From: Gloeopeniophorella convolvens | Taxonomy: Eukaryota; Basidiomycota; Agaricomycetes; Russulales | Assembly (NCBI GenBank): GCA_022496205.1 | Contig: WTXD01000340.1 | Location: 1 to 12,004 of the forward strand | DNA length: 12,004 nucleotides | Reading direction: 5' to 3' | Part shown: one piece after another, positions 1 through 8,802 of the stretch | Layout: every line of letters begins with the position of its first letter | Numbering within the stretch: the first letter of the stretch is position 1 | Notes under the pieces: generated by a model | The model's database searches: none | What the model was told of the DNA's origin: nothing | Seen by the model: the letters and a program-made list of their open reading frames with translations, nothing else | Program-made: the position numbers and the translations under genes

Positions 1-592
1 GGAAACCCAGCTGAAATTGTACTCACAATAGTCTACTTTGCGATGGCATTAAGGACAGTGAACTAGAAGTCGCTGACTGAGACAGACCAATAAGACCCGC
101 TGTATTTGCACATACCAGTGTTAGCTTGGCTCTTGGATCTGCAGTGCAAGGCGGAACGTACCGAAGGGTAGGAGAAAAATCTGCGAGGTTCGACGTGAAG
201 ATGAGATTTTCAAACTATCTCACAGACATCGATCAACAGAGCCGGAATGGTGAGAAGATCTTCGGAAAGGCGAGTGGGATGAAGAGATGGTAGACGAGGA
301 GACAGCAGGACCTGCAAAGCTGTTCACCTCACTTATTCGGGGTGCAGGGGCTCAGGGGCGTACCGCTCTAGACACAGAGTCCATTTCTCCAGTCACCATA
401 GCCTTGAGCAGCCTGAGAGGATATGAAGAGAGTGACGCGTGCATGAGACTACCGACGGCCACTGGTTGCGGTCAGTGCTGGTCAGTGTGCAGGGAACGAT
501 ATGTAAGCGCCCGCTGAGTCAAGCTCAACGCCCGGAGCCGGCGGAGCGGAGCGGGTTGCGGCCCGCAAGTATGGTAGCGGGGCTTTGATTCA
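1..592. other. Left flank, no supportable gene
   Basis: No recognisable protein, RNA gene or repeat is seen here. A short serine-rich open stretch reads on the minus strand at roughly 215-345, followed by GT/AG-like signals, but the exons it would need are tiny and no family is recognisable. The segment is the left side of the retroposon target site. Clear homology to the spacers between the oxidoreductase copies could not be found by eye, so this may already be outside the tandem array. Confidence 0.5.
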
Positions 593-605
593 GTGCTGCT
601 CACCG
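593..605. repeat. Left target-site duplication of the retroposon
   Basis: The 13 bases GTGCTGCTCACCG are repeated exactly at 2901-2913, immediately after the A run. The match can be extended by one base (592 and 2900), but that A is shared with the tail. A 13-bp perfect repeat placed exactly at the end of a poly(A) tract is very unlikely by chance and marks the ends of one insertion. Confidence 0.85.
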
Positions 606-1021
606 GGGGGGACCTTGAACCAGAACCACCATCACGGTCGGTTTTCCCACGCCCTCGGGCTGGGCAAGGTTGAGCGGCGCAACAAACAGGAGGCCTCGCG
701 CCCCCAATGTGCACGCTCTCGGAACACCACCGCCCCCCCACATAGGGTCCGTAGACACACCTTACCTGCACTGAGGTGGAGGAAGGGAGCAGCCCGAGCA
801 GACCCAGCCGAAACTACACAGTACCACACCAATACTACCAAATTATACCGTGCCATGCACACCATACCACAACGAGATGAGACCCCTAGCGGGCATGATA
901 CCAAATCACCCATACTACCTCATCGTGGACCTACTCTTTGACGTACTTTGATACTGCCCATGACCCCCCAAAGGTGCGACCGCTGTCAGTCAGACGACCG
1001 CGGACGAGTCGAAAAGTAGCA

Positions 1022-1035
1022 GGCCCGCTCGGGCC
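1022..1035. repeat. Perfect GC-rich inverted repeat inside the retroposon
   Basis: GGCCCG-CT-CGGGCC is a 6-bp perfect inverted repeat around a 2-base centre. It lies in the 5' half of the retroposon. No function is evident, and a palindrome this short can arise by chance in GC-rich DNA. Confidence 0.4.
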
Positions 1036-2403
1036 GGGAAATTTTAACGAAGCTGCAAGCACGGCGAGTCCATGACTGACCGCGATGACGAGCACCAGCC
1101 AAGACCTATGTGTGAAGGCATACGACGGAATGCACGTAGACCTCCAGAATCCGAGTCCAGAGTCCCAACCCCCATGATGTAGAGTGCTTGCATAGCTACG
1201 AACTACACCAGACCTGCTTGCAGACGGAAAAGCCCGCTACCGGGGATGACAATATGGGCTTCTGCGAATCATACTCTTGATAATTAGAAACAAGTGAATA
1301 TTGAACGGAGGAAGAGCTAGAATTAGGGTGAGACCACCATTCCAGGAACAACAAGGTGACGGCCGGGCTGGCTGTTGATGTACTGTATAAAAAACTGGCC
1401 CGGCGCGGTTTTTGACTGCAAAGTAATACGGGAACTGTTGAAGCAATACTCACTGATGGAAGATATGTGGCCAATGTTGACACTAAATGTGACCTTCGGA
1501 TGCAGCCTGCTTGAAGTAAACTAACACGCGAAGGGAGCAGACGACGAGAGTGACGAAGGAGGTAACGCTGCATGGGAACAATACAGATAGAAGAACGACA
1601 CATTAGACAAGTCGGGACTTACAGAAGTTGGCCGGCCCGACTGAATCCTGCAAAAATATCAACACAAGGAGCACAACTTGCCTACGAGGACCCACCGGTA
1701 ATGGTCCGAATCCCGTGCAAGCAACGGTCAGCAAACCCAGAGCTAAAGTCTCAATCAGCAGCGAACACCAGTTGGTACTGAGAGTCGAATTTTGGTGCGC
1801 CAGATCCGTAGGGAAATGATGGATGAAAGGCATGGGGTACAAAATCCTGGGGGGGACATTGGATACAAGAGACACCCTAAGGCCAAGACGGCAATACGGT
1901 GGCGCTGCCCGAACCTGGGCACAAGCTTCATGAAATGACTTGTACAATGTACGAAGAGAGAGAACGAAGAAATTACCGACGGTAGATGCGAAAACCGCAT
2001 TCGAACCAAGTAGCGAAGATGCATACAAGGACCGAATGTGAAAAGGAGAACGAAGGCAAGTCACGACATGCCGGATACATACGCTAGGTGCAAGGGGCCA
2101 TCGGAGATATGGAACACAGCTCGGAGACCACTGTGCGGGATCGCGCGAGGCATGTGGCTAAGGAAAACGAACGTAAATGAAAAGAGAGGCATGGAAGCCA
2201 GCGTAACACCACTGGCCCCACGAATGCATCCCGGATGGCCAGACCTAATGCAAACGCTCAGAACCGGCTTCGGATGCTGATGGAAATGGAACGCAGACGT
2301 GGCGCGGGGACACTGTGGACAGAAGACGAGACCAGAGATGACGGAGATCGAGCAAGACGGGACGGAGGGGCGTAGGAAAAGACGAGATTTTTGAAGACCG
2401 TGA

Positions 2404-2634
2404 TATCAGACTTGTCAGCGTACTTGGTCCGAGACTCTGAACGTCCATGTACGAAAGGACAGTATAAAACCACAACACACCGAGTGGCGAGGAGGGCACA
2501 AAGATGAGACGGATACACACACTCAACGGAGTTTCATAGGATCAGACGATAGCGACGAGGATACAGAGCGAATACTACGCAGAGAAGCAACGCCAGACAA
2601 GATATCCGACGCTGACAAAGACGCACGAAAATAA
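2404..2634 (+). pseudogene. Possible coding remnant with acidic C-terminus in the retroposon
   Basis: Seen: an open frame of 76 codons runs from just after a TGA at 2401-2403 to a TAA at 2632-2634, with no start codon. Its last half is strongly charged and contains the acidic cluster GSDDSDEDTE, followed by a basic and acidic tail ending DADKDARK. Just upstream, in another frame (about 2229-2370), is a second charged stretch including EMERRRGAG and EDETRDDGDR, so a frameshift may separate two parts of one old frame. No family is recognised. The stop lies about 250 bases before the poly(A), which leaves room for a 3' untranslated region. Low-complexity charged frames also arise by chance in purine-rich DNA, so this is tentative. 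Confidence 0.25.
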
Positions 2635-2754
2635 AGACGACAAACGGGCTCAGACTTCAGAAAGGCTGGGAACACAGAGTTGAGGTTTTTAGTGGGTAAT
2701 GATCAGACGGGCTGAAAGTCAACGGGTAAGACCACTGATCCTAGACACCACACT

Positions 2755-2813
2755 ACCCCATGTTCGCGGGGTGTGCTTAAATGCATTTTTTCCTCTCGGG
2801 GCATACACGCCCC
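2755..2813 (+). other. Two small hairpins near the retroposon 3' end
   Basis: Two perfect 5-bp GC-rich stems lie close together upstream of the A tail: ACCCC/GGGGT at 2755-2759 and 2768-2772 (8-base loop), and GGGGC/GCCCC at 2798-2802 and 2809-2813 (6-base loop). LINE-mobilised RNAs often keep a 3' structure recognised by the reverse transcriptase. Such a role here is only inference. Confidence 0.4.
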
Positions 2814-2884
2814 GCTTCAGCGCGTTTGGTGGGGCTGTTAGGTACTTAGATACTATCTCCTGCTACCAAATATATCGCTTGTCC

Positions 2885-2900
2885 AAAAAAAAAAAAAAAA
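2885..2900 (+). repeat. Poly(A) tail of the retroposon
   Basis: Sixteen uninterrupted A residues lie directly against the right copy of the 13-bp direct repeat. The length and purity suggest a recent insertion, because such runs shrink and mutate with age. Confidence 0.85.
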
Positions 2901-2913
2901 GTGCTGCTCACCG
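2901..2913. repeat. Right target-site duplication of the retroposon
   Basis: This is an exact copy of 593-605 directly after the A run. Joining 1-605 to 2914 onward gives the presumed sequence before insertion. Confidence 0.85.
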
Positions 2914-3184
2914 AGGCTTTCGATAGCTCTAAGATGGGGTTCTTCAGTGCCAGTGATTTTGCTCGACTGCGGACCGGTTTGGGACTTTGCGATCAGCAGA
3001 TGTAAGTATTCAATGTCCTGTGCGTCCTAGAACTACGTAACAATGTAGAAAATTATCACGAACACTGCACGCCGCAACTCCCCATCCTGAATCTACGCCT
3101 AATGGATCAAAAACACCCAGTACCGTACGTTATACTATCGCTATGAAAACCGTGTCAAAACGCCGTGAGACTTCGATGCTAAAA
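2914..3184. other. Spacer downstream of copy A, diverged part of the tandem unit
   Basis: There is no gene here. From about 2946 to 3040 the sequence is alignable by eye with 6291-6370 and 10031-10115, sharing blocks such as TTTTGCTC/TCTTGCTC, GCGATCA and TGTGCGT in the same order. It is therefore the same spacer seen upstream of the 3' ends of copies B and C, but more diverged. It would hold the 3' untranslated region and polyadenylation site of copy A; no clear signal was found. Confidence 0.6.
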
Positions 3185-5116
3185 TTACACTTTGAAGCCA
3201 CCAGCGAGACCCATCACACCCTCTGGGTCAACTTCCTTCTTTATCGCCCGCAGCCGTGGCAGGTTCTCCCCGTAAAGAAGTCCAACAGGCGTATCGAAAA
3301 GCGCGTAATTGATATACGGCGCTGCGTCAGACACGTTCTGTCCTTCTGCAAGCGCCGCAGCGTGAACAGTGTCGGAGCTCTCGCGCAATGACTGCGCCAT
3401 GGTGTCGTCGAGCGAGGCATTGGACCATACATAGTTAGTCACTCCCGGGAACAGGGCGTGAGAGCGGTCTGGAGGGAATGCAGAGTCGGAACCGTGAGAG
3501 AACACCCCGCTGTCGAACGGTTCCAGGGCAGTCACGATCGACACGTTCGCACCGAGTGGCGTGAGCTTGTTTCCCCAGAACTGGAACAGGTCATATCATA
3601 ATTCATGGCATAGGCGTATCGCTACTCACCAGAGTCTCATTTGCGATAACATTGAGAATGGCGGCTGTGTACTGGGTGAGCGGGACACCGCTGGTGAAAC
3701 CGCTGCGCACGCAATGATCAACATAATTCAAGGAGTACTCATGAGAAGGAGTACAGACTGACCGGAGGCTAGGTGGAGGGTTTGTGGAATTCGTGCTCAA
3801 GACAAAGTCTGCAAACGATCTGGTGGAAACGTCGCTCGACACCGTTGGGATGGCTAGTAAGTCGTCAAAGAGGCCCGCAGGGGGCGTGGGCGCGTCATAG
3901 AAAACGACGACACCAGGCGAAACCTGTAACCGATAGGTCCAGCTATTCACTGAACAGTCTAAATCGAAAGACGGACCGCTTGAGATGCGTAAGTCAATTC
4001 GCCAACAGCTGCAGCTTTCGTGTCATTGTTCTGCGTGAACTTGGAAAATGCTTGGTTGAACGCATCGAGTTGGTCAGGGCTATAGAGAAGAGTACCCCCC
4101 TGTCGATTTACAATCAGCCGTGTAGCTCATCCACGCGATGACAACGGACCCAAACTTGGCCCTGTGGGTGGGACTTCAGGGTGAATTTGGTGACAATGCC
4201 CTTTCAAGCGGTGAGCCTTGAACCTAAACACACTGTATCAACTACATACAAAGTTGTTCATTCCTCCCTTCAAGATACGTCAGCGTCACGGTCCCCACAG
4301 ATCACGATGACTCACTCTCAACGCGAACCAGAGATCCTCATCCTCAGAAGTCACAGTGGTGAACGTCCCATTGGGTAGGACAACCTCGATCCCCACGATA
4401 TTGTCTATCCGAGACCGAACTGCGAGCTCTTGTACGAGTAGCCTGAGATCATCGATAATTGGAACTAGTCAAGACATCCTGAAAAGATAAAACGCACCAG
4501 CACCGAGTAGTAGGCCCGCAACGCCAACGCCTGGGATTCGACCCCCGATGACAATCACGCCGGCCGACTCGAGTGTGGTGTAAACTTCATCCCATGTAAG
4601 ACCAGGCCCGACTTCAACGGTATTAGTAGTAGAGTTGACCGTGATGTTGCGGAAGCGAGCCATTGAAATTTGAACGCCTCTGGTGGACGAAAATCCTGGA
4701 TTCGTTGCATGACCTCCGCTCTTGACAGCAAAAGGGGTACGCGTCGAGTTTATGATGCGCAGCTGTGGTATACTCTGGTGAGCGTCAGTCGGTGCAGGTG
4801 TTCGGTGACTCACAATTGCACCTATATCCTGTGCCGAACCAGGCTCAACGGAGCACGTCGAAGCAGCAGAACTTGAGGCGAGTGCATGGGCATTGTCGGC
4901 AGTATACTCGGGGGATGCTTTTCCCTGTGTAAGCATCATGTGCGGAACCAACGAAGAAGGACACATACGAGGAAAGAACACCTCCGACGCATTAGAAACC
5001 GTTGCAGCGATTTGCTTGCAAGTGGAGTCAATCTCGCCATTCGTGGGTGGAGTAGTTTGCCCGCGAACGACGGAGGAGAACAAGAGGGCGTAGGTGAGGA
5101 GCGCTAGCGAAAGCAT
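3185..5116 (-). CDS. Copy A: secreted FAD-binding oxidoreductase, BBE/AA7-like; one frameshift in exon 4
   Basis: Exons (minus strand): 4969-5116, 4814-4917, 4498-4774, 4316-4442, 4250-4267, 4150-4200, 3977-4099, 3763-3923, 3630-3702, 3185-3580. Introns are 39-60 nt, all GT...AG, and phases agree. The frame would give 492 residues. Residues 1-19 are a hydrophobic signal peptide ending VVRG. The PCMH-type FAD-binding domain follows, with SGGH at 103-106, whose His carries covalent FAD in related enzymes, then ARFRNIT, GPGLTWDEVY, GVGVAG and NNFGIVTKF. The C-terminus (about 450-492) is BBE-like, with YINYAL, YGENLPRLR and DP. The Cys of bicovalent enzymes is replaced by Ile, so a single FAD bond is expected. 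Many N-glycosylation sequons fit secretion. Substrate unknown. One base is missing at 4410/4411 compared with B and C, giving a TAG at 4405-4407 and a product of about 188 residues unless this is a sequencing error. Confidence 0.85.
4250..4267 (-). other. 18-nt micro-exon 5 of copy A
   Basis: The six codons GGMNNF lie between introns of 48 nt (4268-4315) and 49 nt (4201-4249). They are needed to join LWFALR to GIVTKF, a block that is continuous in related FAD oxidases. Matching micro-exons are at 7587-7604 in copy B and 11350-11367 in copy C, with the same flanking splice sites. The exon is a multiple of three and phase 0 on both sides, so skipping it would keep the frame. Confidence 0.8.
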
Positions 5117-6520
5117 AACTGGGCCGTCGTCTCGAGAGGCACCTTGAAGGCCAGGCTAGCCTTTTATACCGCACAGACGAAGTTCCGCCGATACGATCCG
5201 CGATGACGAAGGCGCATGGCATGAGTGCCCGACTGAGCTCGTAATATGCAGAGCCATGAGCAGATGCGCCAACATAAGACCCCGTAAGCCTGTGTACGCG
5301 CTCTATGCGCAACGCGGGGTTCTGTGGTCTGAGCATTAGGTGACCGAGTTCCCATTATGTAGTAGTTGATGCGTGACGCAGGAGCCCATCAATGATGACT
5401 GCTTTAGCAGTGCTCATAAGGACATATGTGCCACTGACACGTCAAGGGTGGGCGCTTCAGTAGGGATTGAGAAAGTGATTTGCTCTTCCAGAAAGAAGAA
5501 ACGCACCGCAGATGGCCAATAGCTGTCATCAAAACGTGGCGCCCGACTACGGTGGGCCTCGTGAATTATTTCGATGCGTTCGATCGAGGCATGTTGTTAC
5601 CCAAACCGGTGATGCACTGGTGAGTGGTCACACTCAGTTCTCCTCGGTGGAAAAATAGGCAGAGGAATGAGGGCATACAGCTGACAGAACCGGCTTGCTT
5701 AAGCATACTTATGCCCGAGTCAGCTTATTTATAAAGTCCCATTAAACGTTGTAATAGCAATGAATAACGATTCTCACATAGACGGCGCCAGTTGGCACTC
5801 TCGCCTTCAACGGAGTGCGAGTCAAGAGAAGACGGGAAGCAGGTATGATCGGTGCCGGGGCCTGCAGGCCTATGGCGTTACAGATCGTCGAGCCTTCGAT
5901 GGATGAGCGAAGTCCCGGGACCCCGAGACGCGCGAGCTCTGCTAGCAGCGATTTGAACTAGCTGAGCCTCGGCCTCTTGTAGTGACCAGAGTGCTAGTGA
6001 CAGGTTGACCGATTGATATGTGAAGGGTGGAGGCAAGTAGCCTAGTGTGCTGCACAGCGGCCCAAAGTGGCGGGGACAGGATGCCAGCGGGCGAGACGCG
6101 GGACTCGGATGCGGGCGGCACGGGAGGCACCGCGGCGCGGGCGGCGCTGGGGTAGGATGTAGCGCACGTGGGCCGGGACTCTTGACACCGGATACTTAGA
6201 ATTGTTGCCAGCACCGTGAAGGACTCGGAGGGGCGCGAGCAAACGGCTGGGCACAATACGGGCAGCTCCCGTCCCGAACACGCAACGGACTCTGGTGCTA
6301 GCGATCTTGCTCATCCGCGGTCTGTTTGAGACCCGCGATCACTTGATATACTCAGGACCGTGTGCGTGACATGTCGGCTGTCATTATGAACTCTCCACAC
6401 CGCGAATCCTCCGTTTCTAAACCGACGCACAATGGACTAAATGCATTCCGAATCAATACCGTAAGAGATGCTATGACTAGGACAACCGTGTCAAGTCACT
6501 GTAAGACTCCATCGTTAGAG
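5117..6520. other. Spacer between copies A and B
   Basis: This 1.4-kb spacer holds the promoter of copy A at its left end and the 3' region of copy B at its right end. It aligns in blocks with the B-C spacer, for example GCTCATAAG at about 5413 and 8853, GGGCGCTTCA at 5450 and 8893, and TCTCACATAGACG near 5773 and 9222. Part of 6040-6300 is very GC-rich. Open frames on the minus strand at 5942-6314 are not conserved in the B-C spacer, where the matching start is ACG and indels break the frame, so no gene is called. Confidence 0.6.
5162..5168 (-). promoter_or_regulatory. TATA box of copy A
   Basis: The minus strand reads GGTATAAAAGGCTAGC here. The box begins 46 bases upstream of the ATG at 5116, and the same element occurs at exactly the same distance before copy B. 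Transcription would then start only about 15-20 bases before the ATG, giving a very short leader. Start site not known. Confidence 0.6.
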
Positions 6521-8451
6521 CTAAACTTTGAAGCCACCAGCGAGACCCATCACATCCTCTGGGTCGATTTCCTTCTTTATCGCCTGTAGCCGCGGCAAGT
6601 TCTCTCCATAGAGGAGCTCAACTGGCGTATCAAAAAGCGCATAATTGATATACGGCGATGCGTCAGACACATTCTGCCCTTCTGCAAGCGCCGCAGCGTG
6701 AGCAGCATCGGTGCTCTCGCGCAATGACTGCGCCATGGTGTTGTCGAGCGAGGCGTTGGACCATACGAAGTTAATCACGCTCGGGAATAGAGCACGAGAG
6801 CGGTCCGGAGGGAACGCAGAGTCGGAACCGTGAGAGAACACCCCGCTGTTGAACGGTTCCAGGGCAGCCACGATCGATACATTCGTATCGAGTGGCGTGA
6901 GCTTGTTTCCCCAGAACTGAAATAGGTCGTATCATACTCCATAGCATAGACAAACTGGCGCTCACCAGAGTCTCATTTGCAAGAACATTGAGAATGGCGG
7001 GTGTGTACTCAGTGAGTGAGACACCGCTGTAAAAACCACTGTGCGCGCGATGATCAGGGCAATTGGAACACTCATGGCAAGAGATACTAACTAACCGAAG
7101 GATAGGTGGAGGGTTCGTGGAATTCGTGCTCAGGACAAAGTCGGCAAAAGATCTGGTGGAGACGTCGTTCGACACCGTTGGGATGGATAGCAAGTCATCA
7201 AAGAGGCCTGCAGGCGGCGTGGGCGCGTCGTAGAAAACGACGACACCAGGCGAAACCTGTCACCCAATAAATTCAGTTATTCATTGGTCATCCCAGAGTA
7301 GGAAGACGGACCGCTTCAGATGTGTAAGCGAATTCACCAACAAGTGCAGCTTTCGTATCATTGTTCTGCGCAACCTTGGAAAATGCTTGATTGAACGCAT
7401 CGAGTTGGTCAGGGCTATAGACAAGAGTACCCGCCTGTCGATTTACAATCAGCCATGTAGCCCACCCACGCAGTACGACAACGAACCCAAACTTGACCCT
7501 GGGAGAAGGATTTCAGGGTGAACTTGGTCACAATTCCCTTCCAAGCGGTGAGTCTTAAAAGGAATCACATTGGATCAACAACATACAAAGTTGTTCATTC
7601 CTCCCTTGAATAATTATCAGCATCACGGTCTCCACAGATCACAATGACTCACTCTCAACGCGAACCAGAGATCCTCGTCTTTAGAAGTCACAGTGGTGAA
7701 CGTCCCATTGGGTAGGACAACCTCAATCCCCACGATATTGTCTATTCCGAGACCGAACTGTGAGCTCTTGTACGAGTAGCCTGGAACCATCGATCATCGG
7801 AACCGGTCGAGACATTTTGAAGAGACAAAACGCACCAGCGCCGAGTAGCAGGCCCGCAACGCCAACACCTGGATCCGACCTCCGATGACAACTACCCCAG
7901 CCGATTCGAGTTCCGTGTAAACTTCATCCCATGTAAGGCCGGGCCCGACTTCAACAGTCCTAGCAGTAGAATTGACTGTGATGTTGCGGAAGCGAGCCAT
8001 CGATATCTGGATGCCGGTGGTGGATGAAAATCCCGGATTCGATGCATGACCTCCGCTCTTGACAGCAAAAGGAATGCGCGTCGAGCCTATGATGCGCAGC
8101 TGTGGTATACTCTGGTAAGTAATAGTCGACAGATGTATCCGATGACTTACGATTGCGCCTATATCTTGCGCGGAACCAGGCTCAACGGAACACGTTGAAG
8201 CAGCAGAGCTTGAGGCGAATGCATGTGCATTGTCAGCAGTATACCTGGAGATGCTTGCTCTGCGTAAGCATCATGTACGGAGCCAACAAAGAAGGACACA
8301 TACGAGGAAAGAACACCTCCGATGCGTTGGAGATCGTCGCAGCAATTTGCTTGCAAGTGGCATCAATGCCGCCATTCGTGGGTGTAGTTGCTTGCCCGCG
8401 AACGGCGGAGGAGAGCGAGAGGGCGTAGGTGAGGAGAGCTAGCGAAAGCAT
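6521..8451 (-). pseudogene. Copy B: FAD-binding oxidoreductase, BBE/AA7-like; frameshifts in exons 2 and 3
   Basis: Exons: 8304-8451, 8151-8253, 7836-8111, 7653-7780, 7587-7604, 7487-7537, 7312-7434, 7096-7256, 6966-7038, 6521-6916. The layout equals copy A, with intact GT...AG sites throughout. The signal peptide, SGGH block, GPGLTWDEVY, NNFGIVTKF and BBE-like end with YGENLPRLQ and LAGGFKV are all present. Two single bases are missing. Exon 2 is 103 nt instead of 104 (near 8243-8250), giving a stop at 8159-8161. Exon 3 is 276 instead of 277 (near 7871-7873), shifting the frame inside GGRI-GVGVAG. As written, the product would stop after about 80 residues, before the flavin site. The last seven exons carry no damage, which is unusual for an old pseudogene. 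An unlikely alternative for exon 2 is a different splice pair that removes the shift. Confidence 0.8.
7587..7604 (-). other. 18-nt micro-exon 5 of copy B
   Basis: It is identical in sequence to the micro-exon of copy C and encodes GGMNNF. It is flanked by introns 7605-7652 (48 nt) and 7538-7586 (49 nt); the latter is identical base for base to the matching intron of copy C. Confidence 0.8.
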
Positions 8452-8496
8452 AGCTGGGCCGTCGTCTTGACAAATGAACTGCAGGTCTCGCTAGCC

Positions 8497-8503
8497 TTTT
8501 ATA
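8497..8503 (-). promoter_or_regulatory. TATA box of copy B
   Basis: The minus strand reads GGTATAAAAGGCTAGC, as in copy A, with the box beginning 46 bases upstream of the ATG at 8451. Sequence and spacing are kept although the bases between the box and the ATG have partly diverged, which supports a functional core promoter. Confidence 0.6.
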
Positions 8504-8706
8504 CCGGGTAGACAAAGTCTCGCCGATGCGAGCCATAATGACGAAAGCACATGGCACGAGGGTGCCCGGCTGGGTTCGTAACATGCAGATGTCATGAGCA
8601 GACGCGCCCACATTCATTTCCCGCAAAGATGTATGCGCCGTGCGCGCTTGATGTACGACGCGGGGTTCTGTGGGTCTGAGCATCGGATGACCGGATTTCT
8701 ATTATG

Positions 8707-8802
8707 AATTTGCCTTGGCATGCCCCACATGCGATGGTGAGCTGGGGAGGTCGAGCAGCAAGTAGAGCCGAAGGTTAAGGTTGCCGGTTGAATGGGCAAA
8801 AT
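8707..8802. other. Copy-specific block in the B-C spacer with short inverted ends
   Basis: About 100 bases here have no counterpart in the A-B spacer. The edges carry AATTTGCC (8707-8714) and GGCAAAAT (8795-8802), an imperfect inverted repeat. It could be a small non-autonomous element or a deletion in the other unit. No clear target-site duplication was found. Confidence 0.25.

Larger units (their letters stand above)
606..2900 (+). mobile_element. Poly(A)-tailed retroposon, LINE-type insertion, about 2.3 kb
   Basis: Seen: the element starts in a run of G (606-611), ends in 16 A (2885-2900), and is flanked by 13-bp identical direct repeats. Known: such structure is made by target-primed reverse transcription, used by LINEs and by sequences mobilised by them. 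There are no long terminal repeats or terminal inverted repeats. No reading frame beyond about 150 codons exists on either strand, and no reverse transcriptase, endonuclease, RNase H or zinc-knuckle motif could be recognised. The plus strand between about 1500 and 2650 is purine-rich and yields broken hydrophilic pieces. It may be a degraded or 5'-truncated LINE, a non-autonomous derivative, or a retroposed host transcript. The G run at the 5' junction would also fit cap-derived extra bases on a full-length copy. Orientation follows from the tail. Confidence 0.75.

Noticed and set aside
1..480. Possible multi-exon minus-strand gene end with serine-rich stretch
   Set aside because: The GT/AG-like signals would require introns and exons of about 20 bases, no protein family is recognisable, and there is no second copy to compare with.
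1196..2526. Minus-strand open frames of 90-150 codons inside the retroposon
   Set aside because: They overlap one another in several frames, show no recognisable motif, and lie opposite the strand implied by the poly(A) tail. The purine-rich plus strand makes its complement poor in stop codons, which explains open frames without coding.
606..2900. LTR retrotransposon or DNA transposon
   Set aside because: There are no long direct terminal repeats and no terminal inverted repeats at the defined ends. The A tail with a 13-bp duplication fits LINE-type insertion instead.
3185..3391. Plus-strand open frames opposite the exons of the oxidoreductase copies
   Set aside because: They are shadows of the minus-strand coding sequence. 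The minus frames match a known family and splice consistently in three copies.
5942..6314. Possible small minus-strand gene in the A-B spacer
   Set aside because: The matching sequence in the B-C spacer lacks the ATG (ACG instead) and has frame-breaking indels, so the frame is not conserved. The GC-rich composition alone can keep it open.
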